NCBI GenBank assembly: GCA_024331045.1
Contig: JANDJC010000012.1
Location: 1 to 63,549 of the forward strand
Origin: Nitrospira sp.
Lineage (GTDB): Bacteria; Nitrospirota; Nitrospiria; Nitrospirales; Nitrospiraceae
Direction: 5' to 3'
Length of the DNA: 63,549 nt
Position numbers and translations under genes: made by a program. Below, one piece after another: positions 55,716 through 63,549 of the stretch. Position 1 is the stretch's first letter. The number at the start of each line of letters is the position of its first letter. The notes under the pieces were generated by a model. That model was not told where the DNA came from and did no database searches. It worked only from the letters and a program-made list of their open reading frames with translations.

Positions 55716-55895
55716 CTACGCGGCCTGGCGATGACCGCCGCTGGCATGTCCCACAGCCATCCCTGCTTCATTAGCCGTCTCTTCCTTGGGAGGAAGAGGC
55801 CTGGTCCCACCGGGAGCTAAGAACATGACACAAGCCAGAGTCAAACTCACCAGGATGATGAGCGTTCCGACAATTCCCCAATATCCCCACGACAT
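55716..55895 (-). CDS. Miniprotein, 59 residues, one membrane helix
   Basis: A short gene starting at ATG 55895 (minus strand), behind AGGTG. The product MSWGYWGIVGTLIILVSLT continues ACVMFLAPGGTRPLPPKEE and ends in a Gly/His/Ala-rich tail (GHASGGHRQAA). One membrane helix covers residues 7-25, followed by a Pro-rich soluble tail. It lies 38 bases after the membrane protein gene and 18 bases before the regulator gene, all in one direction, so co-transcription is nearly certain. I know no family for it. Confidence 0.72.
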   Translation of the reverse strand: MSWGYWGIVGTLIILVSLTLACVMFLAPGGTRPLPPKEETANEAGMAVGHASGGHRQAA

Positions 55896-55933
55896 AGAGC
55901 ACCTGCTCGCGTCCGTATGACACGAGTCCTTTC

Positions 55934-56884
55934 CTATGATGCGAGGCGATAAACCCAGCGAGAGGCGTCATGTTGCGCTTTGGCGAGTTCCTTTTCTTCC
56001 CTGATGCGAGCAGCCCACGACAAACCGATGATAAAAATCGTTGCTAGCAGGCAAACGGCGGCAGCGAGATACGCAAACGGAACATCGGGCCAGGTGGCCG
56101 ATCGCTCTGTAGCACCGACTCCTGAGACCGGCACCGCCGCAACGGCCGTGGCCTGAATGGTTCGGTCGGTCAAGGCCTGGCCGACGGAGGCCGCGAAGAT
56201 GAGGCCCCCCATCTGTTCTTGTTGCGCCGCTCGGACACGTTCTGATTCTTGTTGTGCCAGCGCCAGATGGACGAGCGCCGCGCCCAGCCGTTCCTGAATC
56301 GCTTCGGCTTGCTGGCGATGGGCCCGGATGGCCTCAACGATGCGGTTTCCCAGTGTCACTTGCCACGTGGAAAAGAATTGGTGATTCATCATGTCTCTCC
56401 GAGCCTCGACGAGATCAATCATCTTGCTGTTGAAGGTTGAATGGAGCTGATCCGCCGACACAAGGCCGGCTCGCACGCCTCGGCTGGTGAAATTGACGAT
56501 TGCGCGCCCCATCACTTCTTGGACTCGCCCCATGTGCCGGGCGGGGATTGTTGCCGCGTCGTGGATGACGGCTCCGAGTGGCCCGCCGGGCTTCGACACA
56601 AACTCCTCATAGGCGAGCGTGGCTCGGTTCCATTCTGCGGCAGCCAGGGCGATGGCTCGGTTGGACCGTTGCTCAAACAGACTTTGGTCAACAATAGCCT
56701 GCCCTATCGCTGGCTGGAGCCAGACCATCCCGGATTGCAACCCTTTCTGTTGCTCGGACGACGATGGCGGTAAAGCCGTGTGATAGGTGCCACCGGCGGC
56801 GATGAAGAACAACAACGCCCCGAACAGAATCGCGCAGAGACCAACACCGACAGCGACATCGATGGTGTTATATCGGTAGGACAT
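55934..56884 (-). CDS. Two-helix membrane protein with large external domain
   Basis: A 316-residue protein with one membrane helix at residues 10-32 (VGVGLCAILFGALLFFIAAGG), a domain of about 230 residues and a second helix near the C-terminus (PFAYLAAAVCLLATIFIIGLSW), then a charged tail (ARIREEKELAKAQHDASR). This plan resembles receptors with a periplasmic helical sensing domain, although no HAMP or kinase part follows. The domain is helical, rich in Ala, Gln and Arg (IRAHRQQAEAIQERLGAALVH). ATG 56884 has AAGGAGG upstream; an in-frame extension to 56944 is less likely. It heads a unit with two miniproteins and the orphan NarL-type regulator. I do not recognise the family. Confidence 0.8.
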   Translation of the reverse strand: MSYRYNTIDVAVGVGLCAILFGALLFFIAAGGTYHTALPPSSSEQQKGLQSGMVWLQPAIGQAIVDQSLFEQRSNRAIALAAAEWNRATLAYEEFVSKPGGPLGAVIHDAATIPARHMGRVQEVMGRAIVNFTSRGVRAGLVSADQLHSTFNSKMIDLVEARRDMMNHQFFSTWQVTLGNRIVEAIRAHRQQAEAIQERLGAALVHLALAQQESERVRAAQQEQMGGLIFAASVGQALTDRTIQATAVAAVPVSGVGATERSATWPDVPFAYLAAAVCLLATIFIIGLSWAARIREEKELAKAQHDASRWVYRLAS

Positions 56885-57405
56885 AGAGACCTCCTTGCCA
56901 CCCAAACGATCACTCGTGTGGCGGCGAGTTGCCCGGAAGACCAATCGAGGAGTTCGTTAAGAGCACCCTTCTTCGGTTGTTAGTGGAGGAGCAAAAACGA
57001 AGGACGGAGGGGAGATTACACCGGCCACGTCCGTCCCGTTTGAACGATGCGTTACGGAGGATCATGGCGACCACCCCCTGAAAAGAGACGGGCGGCACAG
57101 GTTCACTCTACGCCCCCTGGTCATGGCGGTCAAGGGGGGCGAATGCCTGGATTGTTGCTGGGAGAAAGAATCGAGAGTTGGTTGCTTGTGAGGGCTTATC
57201 TTATGAGGGGCAGGAGACGGGCCCTTTCAACCCAAGAGAGCTCTTGACAAGGTTCCGATAGGGGAACGATAGTTGCCGACGAGAATGCCAGATGTTGTTT
57301 GCGAGCAAGCAAGTCTGAAAAATCCATACTTCTCTATGGATTCTTATTCTTATGGATCGGTGGTCCGATTCCAGTCACCGCCGGATCAGGTTGACAGGGG
57401 GGGAG
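56885..57405. other. Divergent intergenic region
   Basis: A 521-base stretch between divergent units. On the plus strand TTGACA (57244-57249) lies 17 bases before CGATAG, a weak match to a promoter, and AATCCATA/TATGGATT (57321-57342) forms an 8-bp hairpin followed by a T-rich stretch. No gene is supported, and I saw no cobalamin riboswitch despite the corrinoid-related genes downstream. Confidence 0.45.
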
Positions 57406-57963
57406 ATGGACCAAAGGCGGACAATTGTTCTCGTCGGCATCGTCATCGTCGCAGCGGCATTCCGACTGCTTCCCCATCCGCCAAACGTGACGTTGATTGG
57501 AGCGTTGGCCTTGTTCGGAGGCGCCGTCTTTGCCGACAAGCGAGCGGCGTTTCTGGTGCCAGTGACGGCCTTGTTGCTTAGTGACCTTGCCGTTGATCTG
57601 ATCAGCGGAAATCTGTCGTTGGGGCTCCACAGGCTGCTCCCCGTCGGGTACGGGAGCTTCGCCCTGATGGTGTGTCTCGGGTTTTGGCTTCGTCGGCGGC
57701 GTCGAGTCTTGCCGATTGCCGGGGCAACGGTGACGGGATCGATGGTATTCTTTGTGCTGACCAACGTCAGCGTCTGGGCAGTGGCCGATCTCTATCTCAA
57801 GAGCTGGGATGGGCTGATCGCCTGTTCCATCGCCGCTATGGCATTCTTCCACCATACGGTGCTCGGCGATGCGCACTATGTCTCTCTGCTGTTCGGCGGG
57901 TTGGCGCTTGTCGAGAGAGGCTGGCCGCTCGTGCGCGGGCCGGAGCTCAGTTCGGCTCGATAG
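57406..57963 (+). CDS. DUF6580-like integral membrane protein
   Basis: A 185-residue protein with five or six membrane spans. The first part, FRLLPHPPNVTLIGALALFGG, followed by LLLSDLAVDLISG, fits the DUF6580 group, small proteins often near cobalamin or cofactor genes and suspected to be substrate-binding membrane components like ECF S-subunits. ATG 57406 follows GGGGGGGAG. The BtuF-like gene starts 8 bases after its stop and uses the stop codon region as ribosome binding site (TAGGAGGTG). Transport of a corrinoid is inference from context. Confidence 0.8.
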   Translation: MDQRRTIVLVGIVIVAAAFRLLPHPPNVTLIGALALFGGAVFADKRAAFLVPVTALLLSDLAVDLISGNLSLGLHRLLPVGYGSFALMVCLGFWLRRRRRVLPIAGATVTGSMVFFVLTNVSVWAVADLYLKSWDGLIACSIAAMAFFHHTVLGDAHYVSLLFGGLALVERGWPLVRGPELSSAR

Positions 57964-57971
57964 GAGGTGCG

Positions 57972-58925
57972 ATGAGGATTGTCTCGCTGCTCCCCAGTGC
58001 GACGGAGATGATTTGCGCGCTTGGATTGGAAGCACATTTGGTCGGGGTCACCCACGAGTGCGATTTCCCACCGTTCGTGAGCACTGTACCCAAGGTCACG
58101 CACACCTTGATTCCAACAGATTCATCCAGCGCCGACATCGATCGACTGGTCCGCGAGCAGTTGCGGACGACACAAGCTCTGTACCGCCTTGACTTTCCAA
58201 CGTTGGAACAATTGCGTCCCGACCTGATCGTCACGCAAGCCTTGTGCGATGTCTGCGCGGTAGCCGAGGACGAGGTTCGTTCTGCCGCCTGTGCTCTTCC
58301 CGGAACGCCTCAGGTTGTCAGTTTGGAGCCGCAAGCCCTTTCGGAGGTCTTCGACGCCATCCGCCATCTTGCCGAGATCGCGGGAGTTCGGCAGCGGGGC
58401 GAGGAAGTGGTCCATGGGTTGAAGGCCAGGGTAGAGGCAGTCGCCATCAAAAGCGCGGGGCTTCAATACCGACCGCGCGTCGCATTGCTGGAATGGCTCG
58501 ATCCGCCGTTCTCCAGTGGACATTGGGGCCCGGAGTTGGTCCGATTGGCGGGCGGCGTGGAAGGATTAGGGCGAGAGGGACAACGGTCAAGAACCTTACA
58601 TTGGGATGAAGTGATGGAGTGGAAACCGGAGGTGATCGTCATCGCCTGTTGCGGCTTCTCCGTGGAACGGACCTTGGCGGACCTGCCTCGGCTGTGGGCC
58701 GTGCCCGGCTGGTCAACCTTGCCCGCCGTGCAAGCCAACCGTGTGTACGTCACGGATGGCTCGCAATACTTCAGCCGCCCCGGTCCTCGGCTGGTCGATA
58801 GTCTGGAGATCTTGGCCTATGCGCTTCATCCGGACGTCCATCCATTGCCGCATGGGTTGCCGCCACCTCTTCGTGTGGAGCGGTCGATGATGGCAAGCCA
58901 CGGTTCCAAGGCCCACGTCGGATGA
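57972..58925 (+). CDS. Cobalamin-binding protein, BtuF-like
   Basis: A 317-residue protein of the periplasmic-binding-protein type used for corrinoids and iron complexes. Landmarks are RIVSLLPSATEMICALGLE at the start, GVTHECDFPP, LRPDLIVTQALCDVCAV and WKPEVIVIACCGFS near the C-terminal lobe. No signal peptide is present at ATG 57972, which directly opens the fold, so it may stay in the cytoplasm or be missing its export sequence; a longer in-frame start would overlap the previous gene. The AGGAGG before it overlaps the stop of the DUF6580-like gene. No btuC or btuD genes are in the window. Confidence 0.85.
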   Translation: MRIVSLLPSATEMICALGLEAHLVGVTHECDFPPFVSTVPKVTHTLIPTDSSSADIDRLVREQLRTTQALYRLDFPTLEQLRPDLIVTQALCDVCAVAEDEVRSAACALPGTPQVVSLEPQALSEVFDAIRHLAEIAGVRQRGEEVVHGLKARVEAVAIKSAGLQYRPRVALLEWLDPPFSSGHWGPELVRLAGGVEGLGREGQRSRTLHWDEVMEWKPEVIVIACCGFSVERTLADLPRLWAVPGWSTLPAVQANRVYVTDGSQYFSRPGPRLVDSLEILAYALHPDVHPLPHGLPPPLRVERSMMASHGSKAHVG

Positions 58926-59617
58926 CCCGCAGAGTCCTCCTTTCCTGGAGCTCAGGAAAAGACAGTGCCTGGACCTTGCACGTGCTGCGAGCAGAGCCGG
59001 ATGTCGAGGTGATCGGTCTCTTGACGACCGTCAACACCGCCCATGGCCGGGTTTCCATGCATGCGACCAGGCTTGAAATTCTTCAAGCGCAGGCCCGCTC
59101 GGTCGGACTTCCCCTTCAGACGATTCCCCTTCCGCAACTCTGCTCCAATGAAGTCTATGAAGAAGCCATGCGCCGTGCGATCGAAGACGGGATCAAGATC
59201 GGCGCGACGTACATCGCCTTCGGCGATCTATTGCTGGAAGACATCCGTGCGTATCGGATCAAGCAGCTCGAAGGGACTGGTCTGGCTCCGCTCTTTCCAC
59301 TGTGGCAGGAGCCGACGGCACTGCTGGCGCGTCGCATGGTTGATGCTGGACTCAAGGCGGTGGTGACCTGTGTGGATCTCAAGCGACTGCCTCCTTCATT
59401 TGCTGGCCGATGGTTTGACCATTCCTTTCTCGACGACCTGCCGTCCGGTGTCGATCCATGCGGCGAGAACGGCGAGTTTCATACTTGCGTGCTCGATGGC
59501 CCGATGTTTTCCGAACCAGTGTGGGCGACGGTCGGTGAAGTCGTGGAGCGGGACGGATTCTGCTTCGCTGATCTCGTGCCAGAAGAGGATCGGGGGAGTG
59601 AAGACACACCGGCTTGA
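58922..59617 (+). CDS. Dph6-like ATP pyrophosphatase family protein
   Basis: A 231-residue protein of the adenine nucleotide alpha-hydrolase fold, like the diphthine-ammonia ligase Dph6. The PP-loop is LSWSSGKDSAWTLHVL, then YIAFGDLLLEDIRAYR and PLFPLWQEPTALLARRMVD, typical of the family. Bacteria lack diphthamide, so the real substrate differs; some members sit beside corrinoid genes, as here. ATG 58922 overlaps the stop of the BtuF-like gene (ATGA), so it is part of a three-gene operon starting with the DUF6580-like protein. The three may act in uptake or amidation of a corrinoid, which is inference. Confidence 0.88.
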   Translation: MTRRVLLSWSSGKDSAWTLHVLRAEPDVEVIGLLTTVNTAHGRVSMHATRLEILQAQARSVGLPLQTIPLPQLCSNEVYEEAMRRAIEDGIKIGATYIAFGDLLLEDIRAYRIKQLEGTGLAPLFPLWQEPTALLARRMVDAGLKAVVTCVDLKRLPPSFAGRWFDHSFLDDLPSGVDPCGENGEFHTCVLDGPMFSEPVWATVGEVVERDGFCFADLVPEEDRGSEDTPA

Positions 59618-59706
59618 CCGGAACCCCGCTGATCAACGATGTTGGATCACGGTTGGCCGCGCGTTCGTCGATTTTTAGAGACAGTGACCCAAGCGGGAAA
59701 GTTTAC

Positions 59707-59735
59707 TTGACAGGTCGCCGTACCTTCTGTATAAG
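59707..59735 (+). promoter_or_regulatory. Near-consensus sigma-70 promoter
   Basis: TTGACA (59707-59712), 17 bases, then TATAAG (59730-59735). The only gene downstream on this strand begins at 60002, so a leader of about 260 bases or a small RNA is implied. Confidence 0.75.
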
Positions 59736-59742
59736 CCGACCA

Positions 59743-59780
59743 ATACTCGGGTTTTTTAGCGATACTCAGGTTTTTTCAGT
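59743..59780 (+). repeat. Direct repeat of a T-rich 19-base unit
   Basis: Two adjacent copies of ATACTC(G/A)GGTTTTTTxxxG follow the promoter at 59707. Each carries a run of six T, so they could act as tandem transcription pause or stop sites or as an operator pair. Confidence 0.6.
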
Positions 59781-60001
59781 TGGGACAGTGCATCGTTCAA
59801 ACAATCAATCTTCGTGGAGGAAAGTATGGATCCCAGCGGTAGTAGCAATCATAGAGGCATAGGTGATTCATTGCTCACCTCCACGGCCACGGCTGTTCGC
59901 CTGCCTGATCACCTTTTCTGTTGTTCCTGACTCTTGGGTGATATGACGGCTCCTGCCCAGTCCGTGCCCAGTCCGTGAAGGGTGGGCGGAAGGGAGCGGT
60001 C

Positions 60002-60850
60002 ATGATGCCCGTAAATGTCTCCCCTCGCGCAAAAACCGTTGAAGGCGCGAGATCCATTTCGATTGTTCAGACATTCGTTCTTCTTATCGTTGTGTTTGAT
60101 GGACAACAGGCACTCGCCGTCCGACCGTTTGTCACGGATGACGCCCGCATCACCTATCCGGGCCAGCTTGAGACCGAATCATGGATTGAACTAGGAACCG
60201 CCCGTGGGCAAAAGCCGGAGTGGGGTCTCCATGTCTTGACGGGCACCACGGTCAGTGATCGGCTGGAGATCATCGCGGGCTGGACCGGGGTCTCGTACCA
60301 AGATCGGCGGATTCATCTCGACGATCTCGTCGTGCAGCCCAAGTACCTGCTCTACCGGTCTTTCGGTGCGATCCCTTCCGTGTCGGCCGCCGTGGGGGTT
60401 CTCGCGCCGATCAGTGGCAACCGGCAGCTCTGGAACAGTTACGCGATGGTCCATGTGAGCTGGTTCTTAGACATGCCGGAAGGCAGCACCGATCCCTATG
60501 ACAATGGGTTGGCGATCCATATCAACCTGGGGACCAAGTCTCAATACCACGCTGGACTGGGCGGCCGTTACACGACGAAACCCTATTGGGGCGTAGGGTT
60601 CGAGGTGAAAACGCCGATCTCCAGGGACTTTCGCTTTCTCGGCGAAGTCTTCAACGCGGATCCATTTCATTTCGAGGGGGAATTTCCCGCGTTTCAGACC
60701 GGCTTCCGCTGGTACAAAAGCCCCAATGTGCAATGGGACGTCGTCTATGGCGGGGTTCGAAGTCCGCCCGGCGAGGAGGACCGTCCATGGAACCACACGT
60801 TCCAAATCGGTTTGCGTGTGCTGTTCGACGATGTGTTTCCGTTCCGATAA
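60002..60850 (+). CDS. Outer-membrane-type transporter-like protein
   Basis: A 282-residue exported protein. A signal segment (SIVQTFVLLIVVFDGQQALA) precedes RPFVTDDARITYPGQLETESWIE, a beginning seen in the MetA-pathway or phenol-degradation transporter group (a beta-barrel of about 12 strands). Strand-like blocks alternate through the sequence (LHVLTGTTVSDRLEIIAGWTG, FQIGLRVLFDDVFPFR), and the C-terminus ends in an aromatic plus Arg. ATG 60002 follows GGGAGCGG. It is followed by a small lipoprotein gene. Substrate unknown; the barrel call is by eye. Confidence 0.7.
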   Translation: MMPVNVSPRAKTVEGARSISIVQTFVLLIVVFDGQQALAVRPFVTDDARITYPGQLETESWIELGTARGQKPEWGLHVLTGTTVSDRLEIIAGWTGVSYQDRRIHLDDLVVQPKYLLYRSFGAIPSVSAAVGVLAPISGNRQLWNSYAMVHVSWFLDMPEGSTDPYDNGLAIHINLGTKSQYHAGLGGRYTTKPYWGVGFEVKTPISRDFRFLGEVFNADPFHFEGEFPAFQTGFRWYKSPNVQWDVVYGGVRSPPGEEDRPWNHTFQIGLRVLFDDVFPFR

Positions 60851-60854
60851 CAGC

Positions 60855-60886
60855 GGAACATTGGAACATGGGAACATGGGAACATG
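60855..60886 (+). repeat. Four 8-base direct repeats
   Basis: GGAACATK occurs four times in a row (60855-60862, 60863-60870, 60871-60878, 60879-60886), the first ending in T and the rest in G. It lies 5 bases after the stop of the barrel gene and just before the ribosome site of the lipoprotein gene. Confidence 0.9.
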
Positions 60887-60914
60887 CTTCGGAATAGGCT
60901 TCAAGGAGGGCAAC

Positions 60915-61184
60915 ATGAAAACATGCTTGTGGAAACCGGCCGTGACCCTGGCGCTGGGGATCGTCTGCACCGGTTGTGGAGGATTAGACGGCCTCAGGGG
61001 TACGATCGTCGCTATTGAGGGGAATCATCCGGAGTATGTGGTTCGTGATGCGCGGGGCCGGGAGCGGCGCCTCTGGACGGACGAGCACACGAGAAAGGAT
61101 CTCGTTGAGCTTGGCGACGAAGTCCGCGTGTTCGTTACGAAGGACGGCTACGCAGCCTATATCATGAAGCTGGATGGTCAGTAG
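60915..61184 (+). CDS. Small lipoprotein of unknown function
   Basis: An 89-residue lipoprotein. The signal (VTLALGIVCTGC) ends in lipobox VCTGC, and the mature part (GTIVAIEGNHPEYVVRDARG, then LGDEVRVFVTKDGYAAYIM) is a small beta-rich OB-like fold. ATG 60915 has AAGGAGGG upstream and a suitable spacing. It follows the barrel gene by 64 bases, so the two are probably co-transcribed. I recognise no family. Confidence 0.8.
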   Translation: MKTCLWKPAVTLALGIVCTGCGGLDGLRGTIVAIEGNHPEYVVRDARGRERRLWTDEHTRKDLVELGDEVRVFVTKDGYAAYIMKLDGQ

Positions 61185-61290
61185 ACGCATGGGCATGATC
61201 GGCGAGGAGGTTGGATTTCTGGCGATCGGTCTCCGGCTGTTGGTTGAGGTGCAGGCATAACGGGATAACGGACTGACGGGAAGCGTAACC

Positions 61291-63549
61291 ATGACCCTGA
61301 CTTGGCTCAAAGAGTTGTTCGCGGCGTTTCTCCGCACCCGCCGGATCGCCAGGCACTTCCGCCGTCTGGCGTGGATCGACACGCTTACGCAGGTCACCGT
61401 AAGCCGAGCGGTGCCGCCGAGCCTGGCTCAGACTCTCGTCAAGGCGGCCACGGCCGACCCCGACGTTCTGCTAGCTGAGTTGAACAGTCACGCGGACGGA
61501 TTGTCCGAGGCGCAGGCCGAGGTCGTGCGTGAGCGAGTCGGCTTCAATGAGGTCGATCACGAAAAGCCCCTGTCCTGGTGGCAACGGCTGTGGCTCTCCT
61601 ACCGGAACCCCTTCAACCTGCTCCTGACGCTGCTGGCGGTGATTTCATGGCTGACCGAAGACGTGGAGGCTACTGTCGTCATCGGCGCGATGGTGGCGCT
61701 CTCCACGTTGCTCCGTTTTTGGCAAGAAGCCAAGGCCAACAAGGCGGCTGATGCGCTCAAGGCCATGGTCACCACCACCGCGACGGTCGTCCGCCGCGAC
61801 GTTTCGGAGGACGCCGCGCCGATCTTTGAAAAGTTTTACGGCGTGCAACTGCCAGTGAAGCCGGCGCGGCGAGTGGAGGTGCCGATCCGGCTGTTGGTGC
61901 CCGGCGACGTCATCGCGCTCTCGGCGGGCGACATGATTCCGGCCGATTGCCGCGTCCTTACGGCCAAAGATCTGTTTGTGTCGCAGGCGGCCATGACGGG
62001 CGAGTCGATGCCGGTGGAGAAGTTCGCAGTCCAGCGAGACGCCAAGACGGTCGGTCCGCTCGAATTGGACAATATCCTGTTCATGGGGACCACCGTCGTG
62101 TCCGGTTCGGCCACGGCCGTCGTGATTGCCACCGGCAACAGGACGTACTTCGGCGCGCTCGCAAGCCGCGTCACCGCCGCCGATCGGGCGCCGACCTCGT
62201 TTCAAGCCGGCGTGAATCAGGTCAGTTGGCTCCTGATCCGTTTCATGCTGGTCATGGCACCGCTGGTCCTCGTCATCAACGGTTTGACGAAAGGTGATTG
62301 GATGGAGGCGCTCTTGTTCGCGTTGTCCATCGCCGTGGGGCTCACGCCGGAGATGCTCCCGCTCATCGTGACCTCGACGTTGGCCAAAGGCGCGGTGTTT
62401 CTGTCCCGCAAAAAGGTGATCGTGAAGCGACTGGAGTCGATCCAGAATTTCGGCGCGATGGACGTGCTCTGCACCGACAAGACCGGCACGCTGACCCAAG
62501 ACAAGATCTTTCTGGAGCGGCACGTTGACGTCTGGGGTGAAGACTCGGACGAAGTGCTCCACATGGCGTACCTCAACAGCTATTACCAGACCGGCTTGAA
62601 AAACCTGTTGGACATCGCCGTGCTGGAACACGCCGAGGTACGTCGCAAGCTGGATCCGGCCAAAAACTACCGCAAGGTCGATGAGATTCCGTTCGATTTT
62701 ACCCGCCGCCGCATGTCGGTGGTGGTCAGTGAGCGCGAGGATCATCATGAGCTGATCTGCAAGGGAGCCGTGGAGGAAATTCTGAACGTCTGTACGCACG
62801 TGCGGCGTGGAGAACGCGTCGAGCCGTTGACGGCCGATCTATTGGCCGGCGTGCGAGAAGTCACCGCCGAATTGAACAAAGAAGGCTTGCGGGTCGTGGC
62901 CGTGGCCGCCAAGGAGGTCCCGCCGAGCAAAGAGACCTACGGCGTGGCCGACGAGTCGGAGCTGACCCTGATCGGCTACGTGGCCTTCCTCGATCCGCCG
63001 AAGGAGTCCGCTGCGCCGGCGCTTAAGGCTCTGGCCGCACATGGTGTGTCGGTCAAGGTGCTGACCGGGGACAACGAACTGGTCACCGCCAAAATTTGCC
63101 GCGAGGTCGGGCTGGAGCAATGGGGAGTCCTGTTGGGCGGTGACATCGAGACCATGAGCGACGAAGAACTCGCCAAGGCCGTCGAGTCGCACACGGTGTT
63201 CGCCAAGCTGACTCCGGCGCACAAGGAGCGGATCGTGCGTCTGCTCAAGTCCAACGGCCACGTGGTAGGTTTCATGGGCGACGGCATCAACGACGCCCCG
63301 GCCCTGCGGACCGCCGACATCGGGATCTCGGTCGATACGGCGGTGGATATCGCCAAGGAGGCGGCGGACATCATCCTGTTGGAAAAGAGCCTGATGGTGT
63401 TGGAGGAGGGAATCGTGGAAGGTCGCAAGACCTTTTGCAACATGCTCAAGTACATCAAGATGACGGCCAGCTCCAACTTCGGCAACGTCTTCTCGGTGCT
63501 GGTGGCGTCGGCCTTCCTGCCGTTTCTGCCGATGTTGCCGATGCAACTG
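61291..63549 (+). CDS. mgtA: MgtA-type P-type ATPase, cut by window end
   Basis: The first 753 codons of a P3B magnesium-transporting ATPase, which imports Mg2+ across the inner membrane. The frame is open to the last base of the window, with no stop. The family-specific GLTPEMLPLIVTSTLAKGA is present, with CTDKTGTLTQDK (phosphorylated Asp), the TGES actuator motif (MTGESMPVEK) and the GDGINDAPAL hinge. The N-terminal cytoplasmic tail (KELFAAFLRTRRIARHF) fits. ATG 61291 has a weak ribosome site (GGGAAG). About 130 further residues with the last membrane spans should lie beyond the window. Confidence 0.95.
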   Translation, partial: MTLTWLKELFAAFLRTRRIARHFRRLAWIDTLTQVTVSRAVPPSLAQTLVKAATADPDVLLAELNSHADGLSEAQAEVVRERVGFNEVDHEKPLSWWQRLWLSYRNPFNLLLTLLAVISWLTEDVEATVVIGAMVALSTLLRFWQEAKANKAADALKAMVTTTATVVRRDVSEDAAPIFEKFYGVQLPVKPARRVEVPIRLLVPGDVIALSAGDMIPADCRVLTAKDLFVSQAAMTGESMPVEKFAVQRDAKTVGPLELDNILFMGTTVVSGSATAVVIATGNRTYFGALASRVTAADRAPTSFQAGVNQVSWLLIRFMLVMAPLVLVINGLTKGDWMEALLFALSIAVGLTPEMLPLIVTSTLAKGAVFLSRKKVIVKRLESIQNFGAMDVLCTDKTGTLTQDKIFLERHVDVWGEDSDEVLHMAYLNSYYQTGLKNLLDIAVLEHAEVRRKLDPAKNYRKVDEIPFDFTRRRMSVVVSEREDHHELICKGAVEEILNVCTHVRRGERVEPLTADLLAGVREVTAELNKEGLRVVAVAAKEVPPSKETYGVADESELTLIGYVAFLDPPKESAAPALKALAAHGVSVKVLTGDNELVTAKICREVGLEQWGVLLGGDIETMSDEELAKAVESHTVFAKLTPAHKERIVRLLKSNGHVVGFMGDGINDAPALRTADIGISVDTAVDIAKEAADIILLEKSLMVLEEGIVEGRKTFCNMLKYIKMTASSNFGNVFSVLVASAFLPFLPMLPMQL

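Larger units (their letters stand above)
59618..60001. other. Intergenic with promoter, repeat and possible mini-frame
   Basis: A 384-base stretch. It contains a strong promoter (59707-59735), a duplicated T-rich element (59743-59780) and a 34-codon frame at 59826-59930 behind GGAGGAAAG. The frame's product (MDPSGSSNHRGIGDSLL onward) looks unlike a folded protein, so I do not call it a gene. Confidence 0.5.

Noticed and set aside
56885..57405. Cobalamin riboswitch ahead of the corrinoid-related operon
   Set aside because: I could not find the conserved B12-box-like segments.
59826..59930. 34-codon frame with a good ribosome site
   Set aside because: The product does not look like a protein or a typical leader peptide; kept only as part of a finding.
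61645..62799. 384-codon open frame on the minus strand
   Set aside because: Shadow of the MgtA-type ATPase, whose plus-strand motifs are unmistakable.

Overview
The window looks like a chromosomal segment of a Nitrospira-type bacterium (phylum Nitrospirota). This is inferred from gene content, not from a marker gene. The main pointers are two cytochrome bd-like oxidase subunits without a CydB partner, interleaved with a Rieske/cytochrome b pair and many small c-type cytochromes. A hopanoid pathway, a Gram-negative Mla/Bam/Omp85 envelope set and the MEP isoprenoid pathway are also present. No nitrite oxidoreductase alpha or beta subunit, no ammonia monooxygenase, no rRNA operon, no transposase and no CRISPR array lies in the window.

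Layout. 0.2-9.2 kb: bolA and monothiol glutaredoxin, a lipoprotein of the cyclase/kynurenine-formamidase fold, an indoleamine 2,3-dioxygenase-family protein, a secreted unknown, the SAM-cycle pair metK-ahcY, and a TlpA-like thioredoxin with CcdA. 9.5-16.5 kb: bamD, fabH, a PhoR/PhoB-type two-component pair, and a secreted protein with three BACON-like repeats. 16.8-37.5 kb: a lipid and isoprenoid stretch with ispH, smc, shc, hpnG, mlaE-F-D-C, a POTRA-less Omp85 barrel, dxs, ispG, a GT87-like membrane protein, tRNA-Cys, a poorly coding 1.4 kb stretch, one frameshifted gene and hpnH. 37.6-38.9 kb: two unknowns.

39.1-50.6 kb is the most striking region. Eleven same-strand genes encode two bd-like oxidase subunits, a PRC-barrel/Rieske fusion, a b6-type cytochrome b, a multi-spanning protein, four mono-haem cytochromes c, one di-haem cytochrome c and a haem-b subunit of the DMSO-reductase type II (NxrC-like) family. 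Together they look like one respiratory assembly linking a quinol or cytochrome c pool to oxygen or to nitrite-derived electrons.

50.8-63.5 kb: a UbiA prenyltransferase, a lipoprotein with a caspase fold that has lost both catalytic residues, tRNA-Thr, and a zinc-ribbon protein. Next comes a minus-strand group of an orphan NarL-type regulator, two miniproteins (39 and 59 aa) and a membrane protein of unknown family. The window ends with a small corrinoid-related operon, an outer-membrane-type protein, a small lipoprotein and the first 753 codons of an MgtA-type P-type ATPase cut by the window edge.

How the parts connect: MEP enzymes supply isoprenoid precursors, Shc makes hopene, and HpnH and HpnG extend it with adenosine and remove adenine. 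The adjacent Mla transporter could move lipid, possibly hopanoid, across the envelope. TlpA-like and CcdA proteins serve cytochrome c maturation, which the respiratory locus needs in quantity. All start choices, terminators and promoters were judged by eye.
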